Shown: positions 50,897-63,087 of the stretch, piece after piece
Layout: every line of letters starts with the position of its first letter
Position numbering within the stretch: the stretch's first letter is position 1
DNA from: Tillandsia leiboldiana
Taxonomy: Eukaryota; Streptophyta; Magnoliopsida; Poales; Bromeliaceae
NCBI GenBank assembly: GCA_029204045.2
Contig: JAQNDB010000470.1
Location: 18,861 to 82,860 of the forward strand
Length of the DNA: 64,000 bases
Direction of reading: 5' to 3'
Made by a program: the position numbers and the translations under genes
The notes under the pieces: generated by a model
The model's database searches: none
What the model saw: the letters and a program-made list of their open reading frames with translations, nothing else
Told to the model about the DNA's origin: nothing

Positions 50897-53800
50897 ATGC
50901 CTCCTCGACGCTCGATGGTGACGCGTTCGCAGCCTTCGTCCTCTGAGCCCGAGCAGGAGGACTCGGAGCAGGGACAGCGGAGCGAGGTTTTGGAGCTCCG
51001 TGCCCAGGTGGCACAGTTGACTGAGGCGTCTCGACGCCAGGAGGAGGCTGTGAGTCGGTTGACGCTCTTGTTGGAGCAGAGAGCGCAGCCGGCGGTGGTA
51101 CCCCCTGAGAGTTCCCCGGTGCCTTCTTCCCCTGTGGTGGCACCCCCGGTTGTGCAGCCTGCACCAGCAGTTCCGGCTGAGCCTGTTTCCAGTAGGCCAC
51201 CGTCTGGGACGTCGGGATCTTTGACTTTGGCAGAGCAGCAGGTTTTGGTGGGCCTTTTGTTGAGGTTTCGCAAGTTCGATCCACCCCGCTTTTCGGGCAT
51301 GAGTGCTGAGCCGTGGGCGGCTGAGTCTTGGGTTACAGCTATGGAGCGCCATTTCGAGAGCCTTTTTATTGATGAGAGGTTTCGAGTTCTGTTGGCTACT
51401 CATTTTCTGGAGAGCAACGCCGAGGCATGGTGGCGGCGTGTGCGACCCGCAGGTCCGCCTGGGACCCAGTTTATCTCTTGGGCAGAGTTTCGCGGTTTGC
51501 TTCTTGGGGCCTTCTTTCCCGAGAGTGTTCGACAGAGCTTGGAGGAGCAGCTAAGGAATCTCCGCCAGGGAGATAGGCCCGTACACGCGTACATAGCCGA
51601 TTTCAATCGGCTGTTGGCTAGTATGCCCCACGTGGCCAGAGATGAGACCCACCGGATCTACATGTTCGAGAGAGGGTTGCGTCGGGACATTTATCAGTTG
51701 GTCCGCTCCCTCAGATTACAGACTTTAGAGGCCTCGATGGAGCAGGCACTTTATGTGGAGGGTGGTGAGGCCGTGATGGCAGAGGTGACTCCAGCCCCCG
51801 TTGTGACTCCTGGGGCGAAGCGCCCCGCGCAGTTTGAGGAGGGGCAGTCGAGTAGACAGGGACCCCCGAGACCACCCCGTTTCCACTCTCAGGGACGGGG
51901 GTATCAGGGGCGGCAGAGATCTGGGGGATCTCGTCAGTTCCAGCAGCAGCAGCAGCAGCGTCGACCACCTCGACAGCAGCAGTCTTCGCAGCAGCAGCAG
52001 TCTTCGCAGCAGCAGCAGACTTCGCGGCAGCCGCGCCCCGACCGTTGTATCATCTGTGGAGGACCGCACTCACCAGCCCAGTGCCCGCAGAGTCAGGGCC
52101 GCTGCTTCCGTTGCGGGCAGACCGGTCACTACGCGAGGGCGTGCCCCAGGGCAGGTTACCCAGCTCCTTCATCAGCTTCTGCATCCTTCGTTCCTCGTCA
52201 GTCAGCAGGGCCTTCGGCGACCTCCGGTAGGCCAGATTTTGCTCCATCGTCCTCGCGACAGCCAGAGCGACATCCCCCGGCGCCGAGCGGTCGAGTCTAT
52301 GCCGCTCAGGTAGAGGATGCTACAGCAGCAGAGCATGTCGTCGCAGGTATTATTTTGATTTCTGCAGTTCGTACTCGTACTCTCTTTGATACCGGTGCAT
52401 CGCATTCATTTATCAGTAGAGCATTTGCATCCCTTCATGGTATAGAGGTAGTTTCCTTATCGCATGCATTAGAGGTTCAGATACCAGATCATGTCTTGCA
52501 TGTCGAGGAGTATTGTAGGGATTGCCCCGTGCAGTTGGGATCCTGGATTTTGCCGGCAGACTTGCTTGTCTTGCGGCAGCTCCAGGATTTCGACGTCGTG
52601 CTAGGTATGGATTGGTTGTCGAGGTACTATGCTGTTATAGACTGCAGAGAGAGGACGGTGACCCTCCGCGAGCCTGGACAGGAGGAGTTTGTCTTCAGAG
52701 GCTGCCAGAGCACTTTCTTTGCGATGACTGTTTCTTCGGCGAGGGCTAGGCGGATGATTAGTAGGGGCTGCACCGCTTTCTTAGCGACGATTGTGGAGGT
52801 GCCTACGGCGGCACTGGGACTCGAGGATATTCCTGTTGTCCGCGAGTTCCCAGATGTGTTTCCCCCTGAGTTGACGACGATGCCGCCGGAGAGGGAGGTG
52901 GAGTTTGTGATTGATGTGGTACCAGGAACCGCACCAATCTCGAAGGCGCCGTATAGGATGGCACCTGCCGAGTTGAGGGAGTTGAAGGCCCAGCTTCAGG
53001 ATCTTATGGATAGGGGCTTTGTCAGGCCTAGTGTTTCTCCGTGGGGAGCGCCAGTTTTATTTGTGAAGAAGAAGGATGGGTCGCTTCGTTTGTGTGTGGA
53101 TTATCGGGAGTTGAATAAAGTGACCATCCGGAACAAGTACCCTCTTCCACGGATAGATGATTTATTTGATCAGTTGCAGGGAGCCACAGTGTTTTCGAAG
53201 ATTGATCTTCAGTCAGGTTACCACCAGTTGAGGGTGAGGGCCGAGGACATTCCTAAGACGGCTTTTCGATCCCGGTATGGGCATTATGAGTTTACGGTTA
53301 TGCCGTTTGGTTTGACTAATGCCCCAGCTGCATTCATGGATTTGATGAACCGGGTATTTCAGCCGTACTTAGACTTGTTTGTGGTTGTGTTCATTGATGA
53401 TATCTTGATCTACTCCCGGAGCGATGTGGATCATGAGGAGCACTTGAGGATAGTGCTGCAGCTTCTACGTGAGAAGAAGCTGTATGCCAAGCTTAAGAAG
53501 TGCGAGTTTTGGCTTCGGGAGGTTGCATTCTTGGGCCACTTGGTATCAGCCGCAGGAGTGGCAGTTGACCCGACGAAGATTGATACAGTTCGGGATTGGC
53601 CGAGACCGACGACGGTGACTGAGGTCCGGAGCTTTCTGGGCTTAGCAGGCTACTACCGTCGGTTTGTAGAGGGCTTTGCGAAGCTCTCTACTCCCCTGAC
53701 CTGTTTGACTAGGAAGGGGATGAGGTTCATTTGGACTGAGCAGTGTCAGCGGAGTTTTGAGGAGCTGAAGAAGAGACTGATTTCAGCACCAGTTCTTACA

Positions 53801-55736
53801 CTGCCAGTGATGGGTGATGGCTACGTGATTTATAGTGACGCCTCGCACAGCGGTTTGGGTTGTGTCTTGATGCAGCATGGGAGGGTAATTGCTTATGCTT
53901 CACGGCAACTAAAGGATTATGAGAAGAATTACCCTACTCATGATTTAGAGCTGGCAGCTGTGGTGTTCGCATTGAAGCTGTGGCGGCATTACCTCTACGG
54001 TGAGCATTGTGAGATCTACACGGATCATAAGAGCTTAAAGTATCTGTTTACTCAAAAGGAGCTGAACCTGAGACAACGCCGGTGGTTGGAGTTACTGAAG
54101 GATTACGATGTGAGTATCCTCTATCATCCCGGCAAGGCCAATGTGGTAGCAGATGCTTTGAGTCGGAGGTCAGTGCAGAGCTTGAGCATGTTGGTCACGC
54201 AAGCAGGCCCCGTTGATTGAGCAGTTGAGGCGACTCCAGATTGAGGTTGTATCCCCTGGGGTCTCTGCTAGACTGATGTCTATGGTCTTGCAGCCCACTC
54301 TGTTGGACAGGATTAGGGAGACGCAGAGTGAGGACCCCCACTTGGAGAGGATTAGATCACAGATTCAGGCAGATCTTATAGGGGATTTTACAGTGGATAG
54401 CTCGGGAGTACTGCGGTACAGGGACCGAGTGTGTGTGCCTTCGGATTCAGAGATCAGAGACCAGATTTTGGGTGAGGCTCATTATACACCTTATACCATT
54501 CATCCTGGTGGTACTAAGATGTATAAGGACCTCAAGGCACATTTTTGGTGGTCCGGAATGAAGCGGGACGTTGGAAGATTCGTGGCTCACTGTTTAACTT
54601 GCCAGCAAGTGAAAGCAGAGCACCGGGTTCCTGCTGGCAAGTTGCAAAGTCTTCCAATTCCCGAGTGGAAGTGGGACCACATCACCATGGACTTTGTTAC
54701 AGGGTTGCCGAGAGCACAGAGTGGAGCCGACGCGATTTGGGTTATTGTTGATAGACTCACCAAGTCTGCGCATTTCTTGCCTGTTCAGATGACTTGGTCA
54801 TTGGAGCGTCTGGCACAGTTGTATTTAGACGAGATAGTGAGGCTACACGGGATACCTGCGTCGATTGTTTCAGATCGGGATCCGAGGTTTGTGTCACGAT
54901 TCTGGGGGAGTTTACAGACAGCTTTGGGGACCCAGCTCAGATTCAGCACTGCATTCCACCCACAGACTGATGGCCAGTCTGAGCGCACTATACAGACCCT
55001 TGAGGATATGCTGAGAGCGTGCGTTATGGATTTTGGAGGGGGGTGGTACCGACACTTATCTTTGGTTGAGTTTGCGTACAACAACAGCTATCAGGCGAGC
55101 ATTCAGATGGCTCCGTTTGAGGCGTTGTATGGACGCAAGTGTCGGTCACCCTTGTATTGGAGTGATGTGGGTGAGAGGAAGACTTTGGGACCAGATCTTC
55201 TTTTGGAGGCTGAGGAGAAAGTCAGAGTTGTTCGTCGACACCTTGAGGTAGCCCAGAGTCGTCAGAGGAGTTATGCAGATACTCGACGGCGAGACCTGGA
55301 GTTTCAGATTGGTGACCATGTTCTCTTAAAGGTCTCACCTTCGAAAGGGGTCCGGAGATTTGGAGTGCGTGGGAAGCTTAGTCCCCGTTTTGTTGGACCC
55401 TTTGAGGTACTTGAGAGGGTAGGCCCTGTGGCTTATAGAGTTGCTCTTCCTCCACGTTTGGCCGGTGTACACGATGTTTTTCATGTCTCAGCCCTGAGGA
55501 GATATGTCTTTGATCCGTCGCATGTGGTTGACTTCACTCCCTTGGAGATCGGTGAGGACCTGGTTTACGAGGAGCGGCCGTTGCGGATTCTTGCTCGTGA
55601 GGTGAGGGAATTGCGCAACCGGACCATTCCGTATGTGAAGATCTTATGGAGCCATCACGATGAGCGAGAGGCTACTTGGGAGCTAGAGACAGAGATGAGA
55701 TCTGTTTACCCTTTTCTGTTCGAGACTACTGGTTGA
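50897..55736 (+). CDS. gag-pol: Gag-Pol polyprotein of Ty3-E (about 1612 codons, one apparent frameshift)
   Basis: The first frame is open from 50759 to 54220 and the second from 54213 to 55736. I prefer the ATG at 50897 (MPPRRSM), since upstream codons fall in the conserved leader hairpin. Domains: Gag (about residues 115-290), a Gln-rich stretch encoded by CAG repeats (51940-52030), two knuckles CIICGGPHSPAQC and CFRCGQTGHYARAC (near 383-415), protease LFDTGASHSF (495), reverse transcriptase FIDDILIYS (832), RNase H YSDASHSGLG (978), integrase HHCC, core (TMDFVTG, VSDRDPRF, SERTIQTLED), GPF motif and chromodomain-like end (YVKILWSHHDEREATWELE). The frame changes at a CCCC run (54208-54211), between RNase H and integrase. 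One base too many in this run would explain it, so this may be a sequencing length error. Confidence 0.93.
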
Positions 55737-55784
55737 GGTACGCTTGTTCTACCTTACTTCGTTTCGAGGACGAAACTTCCTTTT

Positions 55785-55796
55785 AGTGGGGGAGGA
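55785..55796 (+). other. Polypurine tract of Ty3-E
   Basis: AGTGGGGGAGGA directly before the 3' LTR; TTTCGAGGACGAAAC lies upstream as in Ty3-D. Confidence 0.9.
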
Positions 55797-58700
55797 TGTA
55801 GTGGCCCAAATTCCATGCAGCGTTCTTCCGATGAATCCACTGTTTGAGCACCTAGCATTGGTGTATCTGGCCCATGGTGCGTCAATGGGATGCCACAGAT
55901 GGACCCTGTGTGTTATTAATAGCTGTGTAGGCCTTCGGCTGAGTTTGCCGAAATTTCGGAAAAGAATTAGGCCCAACAGAGGTCGGAAATGGATTCAGCA
56001 CGGAAAAACGCTTGAAAACGGCTATTTGCTTGTTTAATTCTGAGTCCGGATGCCCAAAAACGGACTCCCGGAAGTTTTCAGTGGAAAATGGTGCATGGGA
56101 GGGGCCGTAGACCGCCGGCATGCCACGTGGCGGCCTGTCCATTGGCCGGTTCAGGATGCGCGGTCCACAGAGCTGCGCGGCGGGGTGCACAGACCCGGCG
56201 CATGGACACGTGGCACCGCCTGATTGGCGGGCGCAAGGCGCGCGGTCTACCGGGGTGAGCGCGGCGGTGCATGGACCAATGCGGGGCCACGTGGCAGCCT
56301 CCGGTTGGTCGGTGCATGCGGCGCGGTCCACTGAATTCCTGTTGAGTGCGTGGACCGGGTGTAGGGGACACGTGTCGCCCTCTGGTTCGCGGGCGCACCG
56401 TGCGCGGCGCACGGAGTCGGGGTCGGTGCCTCGGGGCGCGTGCCCACGTCGGGGCCATGCCGCGCGCCCGGCGCGGCCGCCGACCGGTCAGCGGGTCAAC
56501 CGGGGTGGACACGTGTCGCCCGCTGATTGGCGGGCGCCAACCGCCTCACTGTGCGGGGGCGGGCCACGTGGCAGCCAGCGGGTGGGCCGAACAGCTGTTT
56601 GCTGTTCGGCGGGCCACGTGGCGGCTCCTGGTGGATTCGGGCGTGAACAGTGTTGGGCCCGGCCCAACACTGTAGCCGCCCGAATGTTCCGGGCGCCCGA
56701 AATTTTGGGCCCAAAGCCCATTGACTTGTTTTTTCCGGGCTGTTTCGGGTGAGGCCTATAAAAAGGCCTCAAGGGGCCTCGTTTTGAAGCTTTTTCCCGA
56801 AAGCTTTCCACTTGGAGCCCTTCACCAAAGTTGTTTCTCTCCCTCTTGTGCATCTTTTGGCGGAAGCTCTGGATTTTTGGAGGCCGCGACGACGGCGACT
56901 TCTGCATCGGGGTGCGGAGCGACGATCTACTGTTGGAGGCCCATTTCCGTCGCAGTTTAGTCCGGGAGGTCTACCGGGCTACCCCGACATTATTTTTGGA
57001 CGATTTCTGCGGTGACGGTTTCGTAAGAGGTAAATCTACATTTTCGTGTGGACACTTTTTCTGGATCCGAGCTTTTCTTGGGGTTCTGGGTACATTTTTA
57101 ACCCCCTTTGCGACTGTTGGTTGATTTGGACAGCACCTACTTGTCGGATTTTTATCTCCTCATCCGGGCATCGGAATTCGACGTTTCAGGACTCTATCGA
57201 CATCTACTCTTCGCGAGGATCGCCGTCGTATTTTATTGGAATTTTTGGAGGAAGTTTTTCAGGTGAAAATTTCGTGTTATTGGGACTGTTCACCACAGAT
57301 TTTGGGAAGGTGGAATTTGTGTGAATTTAAGTGTAATTTTGGTGTATGTTTGTACCCAGGAGTTTGTGAGCACTTCTACCGTGTTGTTGGCTTGGTGGGA
57401 TTTGTGTTTTGACAGTTGTGGGCTTTCTCAGCGGTGCGATTTTGGACAGTTAGCACTTTCAGGTGGGTGACCTTGCTTCCAAGAACTCTGGACTGTGTAC
57501 TAATTCTATGTGTGTAGGATCATGCATGTTAGAAATTGGAGTATTGGCATGTGTAAAACTGTATGTTGTATCTTGTATATCAGTTGTTGAATCTTTTGAT
57601 TCCTGCACTATGTTAAGTAATGAAATCTTGGAATTTGACCTAGCACCCCTGTCATATGTATCATGTTCAGCCAGTCTGTAGAAAAACTCCAACTTGGGCT
57701 AGGTTTTTATTGCTCTAGACATTCCACATCACGATACTTCATTTCACTATGGACTTAGCTTTTCCTCGCCCGTGTTGTGGGCCGAGAGGTCGGTCAGTTG
57801 TGGGATGCATTTGCACTCGTGTCTGGGGACCGAGTGGAGTTGATAGCAGTCTGTAGATTTGATTTCTTTGGGAGAGTGATAGTGATGGTAGATCTGGGTT
57901 CTTGGAAACTGTCAGAGTGACAGTGGGTTTCAGCTGCGTAGATTCCAGCTAGTGTGTGAGTCAGTGATTTGTTTGGTAGTCGATCTTATTGATCGAGGAT
58001 TGGATCATAGCCTGCATGAGCCACAGTTGAGCTTTACAGTGATACTTTACAGTGATACTTATGGGTTACTTTGACTCGAGCGGGTCGCTCCCCTCGAGGG
58101 CCACTCCGGAGTAGGCGAGACCGTGTTGTGTACCGGTATGAGTTTGAGATGTTCTTTAGCGACTTGTTGTTGCAGTGGTCCCTCTGGCTGTGCTTTTGTT
58201 GGCAGCCACGGACGCCCTACGTAAGTCCGCTCCTCCGGGACGTAACGGCAGTAGGTTGGCGCAGGTTTGACTGGACCCGATGTGGCAGTCAGTTTTGATT
58301 GGGTGATCAGGGAGGAGAGTTAGTTGTGGCATTATGTTCTTTCTGTTCCACTGTTGAGCATCTAGATAGAGGCATAGTAGCTGTAGAGTTACCTTTCCCA
58401 GCTTTCCTTATAGCACTGCATTTGTTACCTTTGCCTCTGGTAGACTTAGTGGGCAGACCGTCGGGCTTGTTGGCGGCACCCACTGAGAACTACTGTGGGA
58501 TGTAGTTCTCACACCCGTCGTGGTGTTTTCTCCCCAGGGACTTCTGCTCCAGTTCCTGCAGCTCCTGTGCTGATCCAGCTCCTTCTGACCGAGGTAAGGG
58601 CGTCGCGAGATAGATCCCCTCCTGTCGTCTTCAGGGTGTGAGTAGATGTACCCCAGTTCCATTTTGGTGTGTGTTATGTCGAGTGACTTCTGTAGTGAGG

Positions 58701-58944
58701 TTTTGAGTTGTACCTTCCTTTCCTGCTTTTATGAGAGACTCCTGTATTCTGGTGAGGTTGGTCTGTATATTTGAGAGTTGTAGTTTCACTTCATGTATTT
58801 TATTCCAGCTTTCCTCTTTTAGCTCTGATATCTGCTAGTGTAGATGTTTCTTTGCAGGTTAGTCGCTACGCCTATACGGGGCTTCCCGTACGGGCGGCGG
58901 ATCTGTTGGCGAGCCGGGGCGCAGTATCGCCCCGGGGCGTGACA
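55797..58944 (+). repeat. 3' LTR of Ty3-E (3148 bp)
   Basis: Copy of 47044-50194 with the same G-boxes, inverted repeat and TATA palindrome. The ten or so differences I found are single-base changes in run length. Confidence 0.97.
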
Positions 58945-61900
58945 TTAGTTGCGCACTTTTGGATAAGGACGCCGAGAGAAGGTGGCGTCGAGTTCGTCCT
59001 ATGGACCACCAGGAGAATAGTTGAGGATTTGGATCGAGCTTCGTGCCTTGCTGTTGAGGGCACTCTCCCAACAGTGCTATGTAGAGACTGGAAGGGGATT
59101 TGAGATACCTGTAGCAGGGGAGTTGACCCCTTCCGGAGTGTGTTCGTGAGTTGATGCGACGATTGAGCAGTGTGCCCATGTTGCCTAGAATGAGGCCCAG
59201 GAGATGGATCATGTTTGAGAGGGGGGCTTCTTCGAGATGTTTATTATTTTGGGATAGTTGAGCGGATTGAGGTTGTTATGATTCCAGTCCCAGGATTATG
59301 AGCCTCTGAGGAGACTTAGACTAGGGGGTTCTCGATAGCCGAGGCACCAGTGGCAGTCTCAGGATGACTGTGTCTTTCGCCGGGGGCCGCATTCATCGCC
59401 ACAGAGTGACTTCAGGAGGAGGGCGATATTTTTCATGTGTATAGTCAGGACATCTTCAGGCAGAGTATCTCAGAGTGGTGCTCTTGGATTTGCCACTTGC
59501 GACGGCACCCCCCTACCCCTTCTTCAGGATGTAGAGGTTCATCCGACTTACCGGTAGGCTGATTGAGCCAAGATGCCGAGGTAGATTGAGCGATGACCAC
59601 CAGCATCTAGAGGTTGAGTTATGCAGCTGGTTGAGGACGCTAGGATAGTGGATCGCGTCTTACCAGGTTGTGGTTGCTTTTGGTCCATTAGAGCTGGAGC
59701 ATGATGATGCCGACACCGCTTGGGTGTGTTTTAGTAGAGCAGGGATAGCTTCGTGTGGGCAGGAGGGATTGTTGGCTGGCACGAGTGATCAGTTTCTTGA
59801 TCTACATATAGCACCTGGTATGAGTGTTGCCAGGTCCAGTCCAGTTCAGCTAGGGCATGGATTTGATTCTAGAGTTGTTAGTCCTACATCAGCTCCGAGT
59901 TGATGATTTGAGCTTGGAGGGATGGATATCCCAATGTTATGTAACATGGATTGTCGAGAGAAGACAGTGACCCTGCGGGTTAGCCGGGTCAGAGGAGTAT
60001 GTCTATAGGGAATGTCAGAGTACACTGTTTGCAGTGACAGTATCTTCCGCCAGAGCACGACAGACGTTGAGTAGAGGTTGTGTCGCTCTTCTTGGACTGT
60101 AGTAGAGGCGCCTACGGCGATGCCCAGACTCGAAGACTTTCCTGTGGTGCTGCGAGTACCCGGATGTTGTTTCCCTCGGAGTTGTCCTCTATGCCGTCGG
60201 ATCGAGAGATAGAGTTGTGATTGATGTAGTCCCTGGAACTACATCAATCTCTAAAGCGCCCTACAGGATGGCCACCGGCAGAGTTGAGAGAGCTGAAGGC
60301 TCAGTTGCAGGATCTCTTGGATCGAGGATTCTTAGACCCTAGTGTTTCTCCGTGGGGAGCGCTGATTCGTTTGTGAAACGAGAGACGGTGTCACTTAGAT
60401 TGTGTGTGGATTATCGAGAGTTGCATAAAGTGACCGTTCGGAACAGTATCTTCTCCCCAGGATTGATGATTTGTTTGATCAGCTTAGAGAGCTACGGTCT
60501 TCTCCAAGATCGACCTTCAGTCCGGTTACCACCAACTTAAGGTGAGGGCCGAGGATGTGTCCAAGACAGCTTCAGGATCGGTCTGGGCATTATGAGTTCA
60601 GGGTGCTATCTTTTTGGTTTGACTAATGCCCCAGCCGCTTTTATGGATCTGATGAACCGAGTGTTTCAGCCCTACTTGGATCGTTTGTAGTGGTGTTTAT
60701 TGATGACATTCTGGTTTACTCCTGAAGTGACACTGAGCATGAGGAGCACTTGTGGATAGTGCTGCAGCTTTGAGAGAGAGAAGAACTTGTATGCCAAGTT
60801 GAAGAAGTGCGCTTTTTGGCTTCGGGTGGTTTCTTTTCTAGGCCACGTAGTTTCAGCGTAGGAGTGGCAGTAGACCCGGCGAAGATTGATTCAGTTCGGG
60901 ATTGGCCTAGACCTACGACGGTGACCGAGGTTCGCAGCTTCTTGGGCCTTGCGGGATACTACCGTCATTTTGTAGATGGCTTTGCGAAGCTTTCTACTCC
61001 CTCACTCGGTTGACTCGAAAGGGGACCAGGTTTGTGTGGACAAGAGCAATGTCAGCAGAGCTTCGAGGAGTTGAAGCTGAGGTTGATTACAGCGCCAGTC
61101 CTTTCATTACTAGTCATGGGAGAGGGATTCGTGATTTACAGTGATTCCTCCCACAGCGGCCTAGGATGTGTGTTGATGCAGCAGGGTAGGGTAATTGCTT
61201 ATGCTTCGCGCCAGCTAAAGGACTATGAGAAGAATTACCCTACGCATGACTTGGAGCTAGCCGCTGTTGTCTTTGCTTTGAAGCTTTGGCGGCACTATCT
61301 TTATGGCGAGCATTGTGAGATCTTCACCGACCACCAGAGTTTGAAGTACTTGTTCACCCAGAAGGAACTCAACTTGAGGCAACGCCGGTGGCTAGAGCTG
61401 CTAAAGGATTATGATCTGAGCATTCAGTATCATCCGGCAAAGCCAATGTGGTCGCAGACGCCTTGAGCAGGCGAGTGGGGCAGTCTTTGAGCTTGTTGAT
61501 TACCCAGCAGATGCCCTTGAGAGAGCAGTTGAGGCGCTTGGATATAGAGGTGGTGTCCCCTGGGGTTTCTGTAAGACTTATGTCCATGGTCTTGCAGCCT
61601 ACTCTGTTGGACAGGATTAGAGAGAAACAGAGTGAGGACCCCGAGCTTGTGAGCATTAGAGATCAGCTTCAGCATGATCAGGGTGGGGACTTTTCTGTGG
61701 ATACAGCGGGAGTACTCTGGTACAGGGACCGCTTTTGTGTGCCCATGGACTCAGAGGTTCGAGAGCTGATTTTGAGATAAGCTCACTATACACCTTACAC
61801 CCTCCATCCTGGGGGAACTAAGATGTATAGGGACTTGAGGGCACAGTTTTGGTGGCGCGGCATGAAGAGAGATATTGGAAGGTTTGTGGCTCGTTGTCTA

Positions 61901-63074
61901 ACTTGTCAGCAAGTTAAAGCTGAGCATCAGGTTCCAGCTGGCAAGTTGCAGAGCCTTGCAATACCTGAATGGAAATGGGACCGTGTCACTATGGATTTTA
62001 TTGTGGGATTGCCGAGGACTCAGAGTGGAGCTGATGCCATATGGGTGATTGTGGATCATTTGACCAAATCAGCCCACTTTCTGCCGATACAGATGAGTTG
62101 GTCTCTGGAGAGGTTAGCACAGTTATATTCTGGACGAGATTGTGAGACTACACGGGATGCCAGTGTCTATTGTGTCTGATAAGGACCCGAGGTTCACTTC
62201 ACAGTTCTGGAGGAGCTTGCAGATAGCCTTGGGGACCCAGCTTCAGTTTAGCACCGCCTTTCACCCACAGACTGATGGACGGTCGGGAGCGGACCAGTCA
62301 GACTCTAGAGGATATGTTGAGAGCATGTGTCCTGAGCTTCAGCGGCAGTTGGGATCGACACTTGAGATTAGCCGAGTTCGCATATAACAATAGCTTCCAG
62401 GCGAGCGTTCAGATGGCGCCCTACGAAGCATTGTATGGTCGGAAGTGTCGATCGCCTCTATTTTGGAGTGACGTGGGTGAAAGGAAGACCTTGGGGCCAG
62501 ATTTGCTTGTTGAAGCTGAGGAAAAGGTCAGGATCATTCGGCGACATTTAGAGACCGCTCAGAGCCGTCAGAGGAGTTATGCAGACAGGAGGCGGCGAGA
62601 CTTGGAGTTTCAGGTGGGAGACCATGTTTTTCTGAAAGTCTCGCCATCTCGAGGAGTTCTCCGATTTGGAGTACGCGGAAAGATTAGTCCGCGGTTTATC
62701 GGGCCATTTGAGGTGCTAGAGCGCGTTGGACCAGTGGCATATCGAGTTGCGCTACGCCGCGGTTGGCAGGCACCCACGATGTGTTTCATGTTTCCACCTT
62801 GAGGAAATATGTGTTTGATCCCTCACATATTTTGGACTTCACATCCTTGGAGTTAGACGAGGACTTGAGCTATCGGGAGCGACCGTTGCGAATTCTTGCT
62901 CGAGAGACGAGAGAATTGCGCAACCGGATCATACCTTTTGTGAGGGTCTTGTGGAGCCATCATGAGGAGCGAGAGGCCATGGAAGCCTACGGATGAGCTG
63001 AGAGTTTCTTATCCCCACTTATTTGAGTCACCCTCCTGAGTTTTGGATCTTTGTGGTTCGAGGACGAAACCTTT
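58945..63074 (+). pseudogene. gag-pol: Ty3-G gag-pol remnant (rest of the outermost element)
   Basis: Continues the gag interrupted at 47043. Zinc-knuckle and protease regions (59350-59950) are heavily broken. Reverse transcriptase (60300-61000, with ATTGATGACATTCTGGTTTA at 60697) has many one-base gaps. RNase H is open at 61032-61466 (YSDSSHSGLGC), integrase parts at 61448-62180 and 62275-62802 (MDFIVGLP, VSDKDPRF), and the chromodomain-like end at 62763-62996. Amino-acid likeness to Ty3-E is high where the frame is open. The last codons read GAGGCCATGG instead of the family's EATWELE, then a stop near 62996. Most lesions are single-base losses in short runs. Confidence 0.93.
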
Positions 63075-63087
63075 AAAGGAGGGAGAG
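63075..63087 (+). other. Polypurine tract of Ty3-G
   Basis: AAAGGAGGGAGAG directly before the 3' LTR; preceded by TTCGAGGACGAAACC, as in Ty3-D and Ty3-E. Confidence 0.88.

Larger units (their letters stand above)
47044..58944 (+). mobile_element. Ty3-E: complete Ty3/gypsy chromovirus (Tekay/Del type) carrying a captured Cassandra segment
   Basis: 11,901 bp with target duplication TTAGT at 47039-47043 and 58945-58949. LTRs of 3151 and 3148 bp (TGTAGTGGCCC...GGGGCGTGACA). Gag-pol is complete apart from one single-base length change in a C run. The leader holds a Cassandra internal region and LTR between two primer-binding sites. The LTRs differ, by eye, only in homopolymer lengths, so this is the youngest or one of the youngest insertions in the window. 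It lies in the gag of its older relative Ty3-G. Confidence 0.97.
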
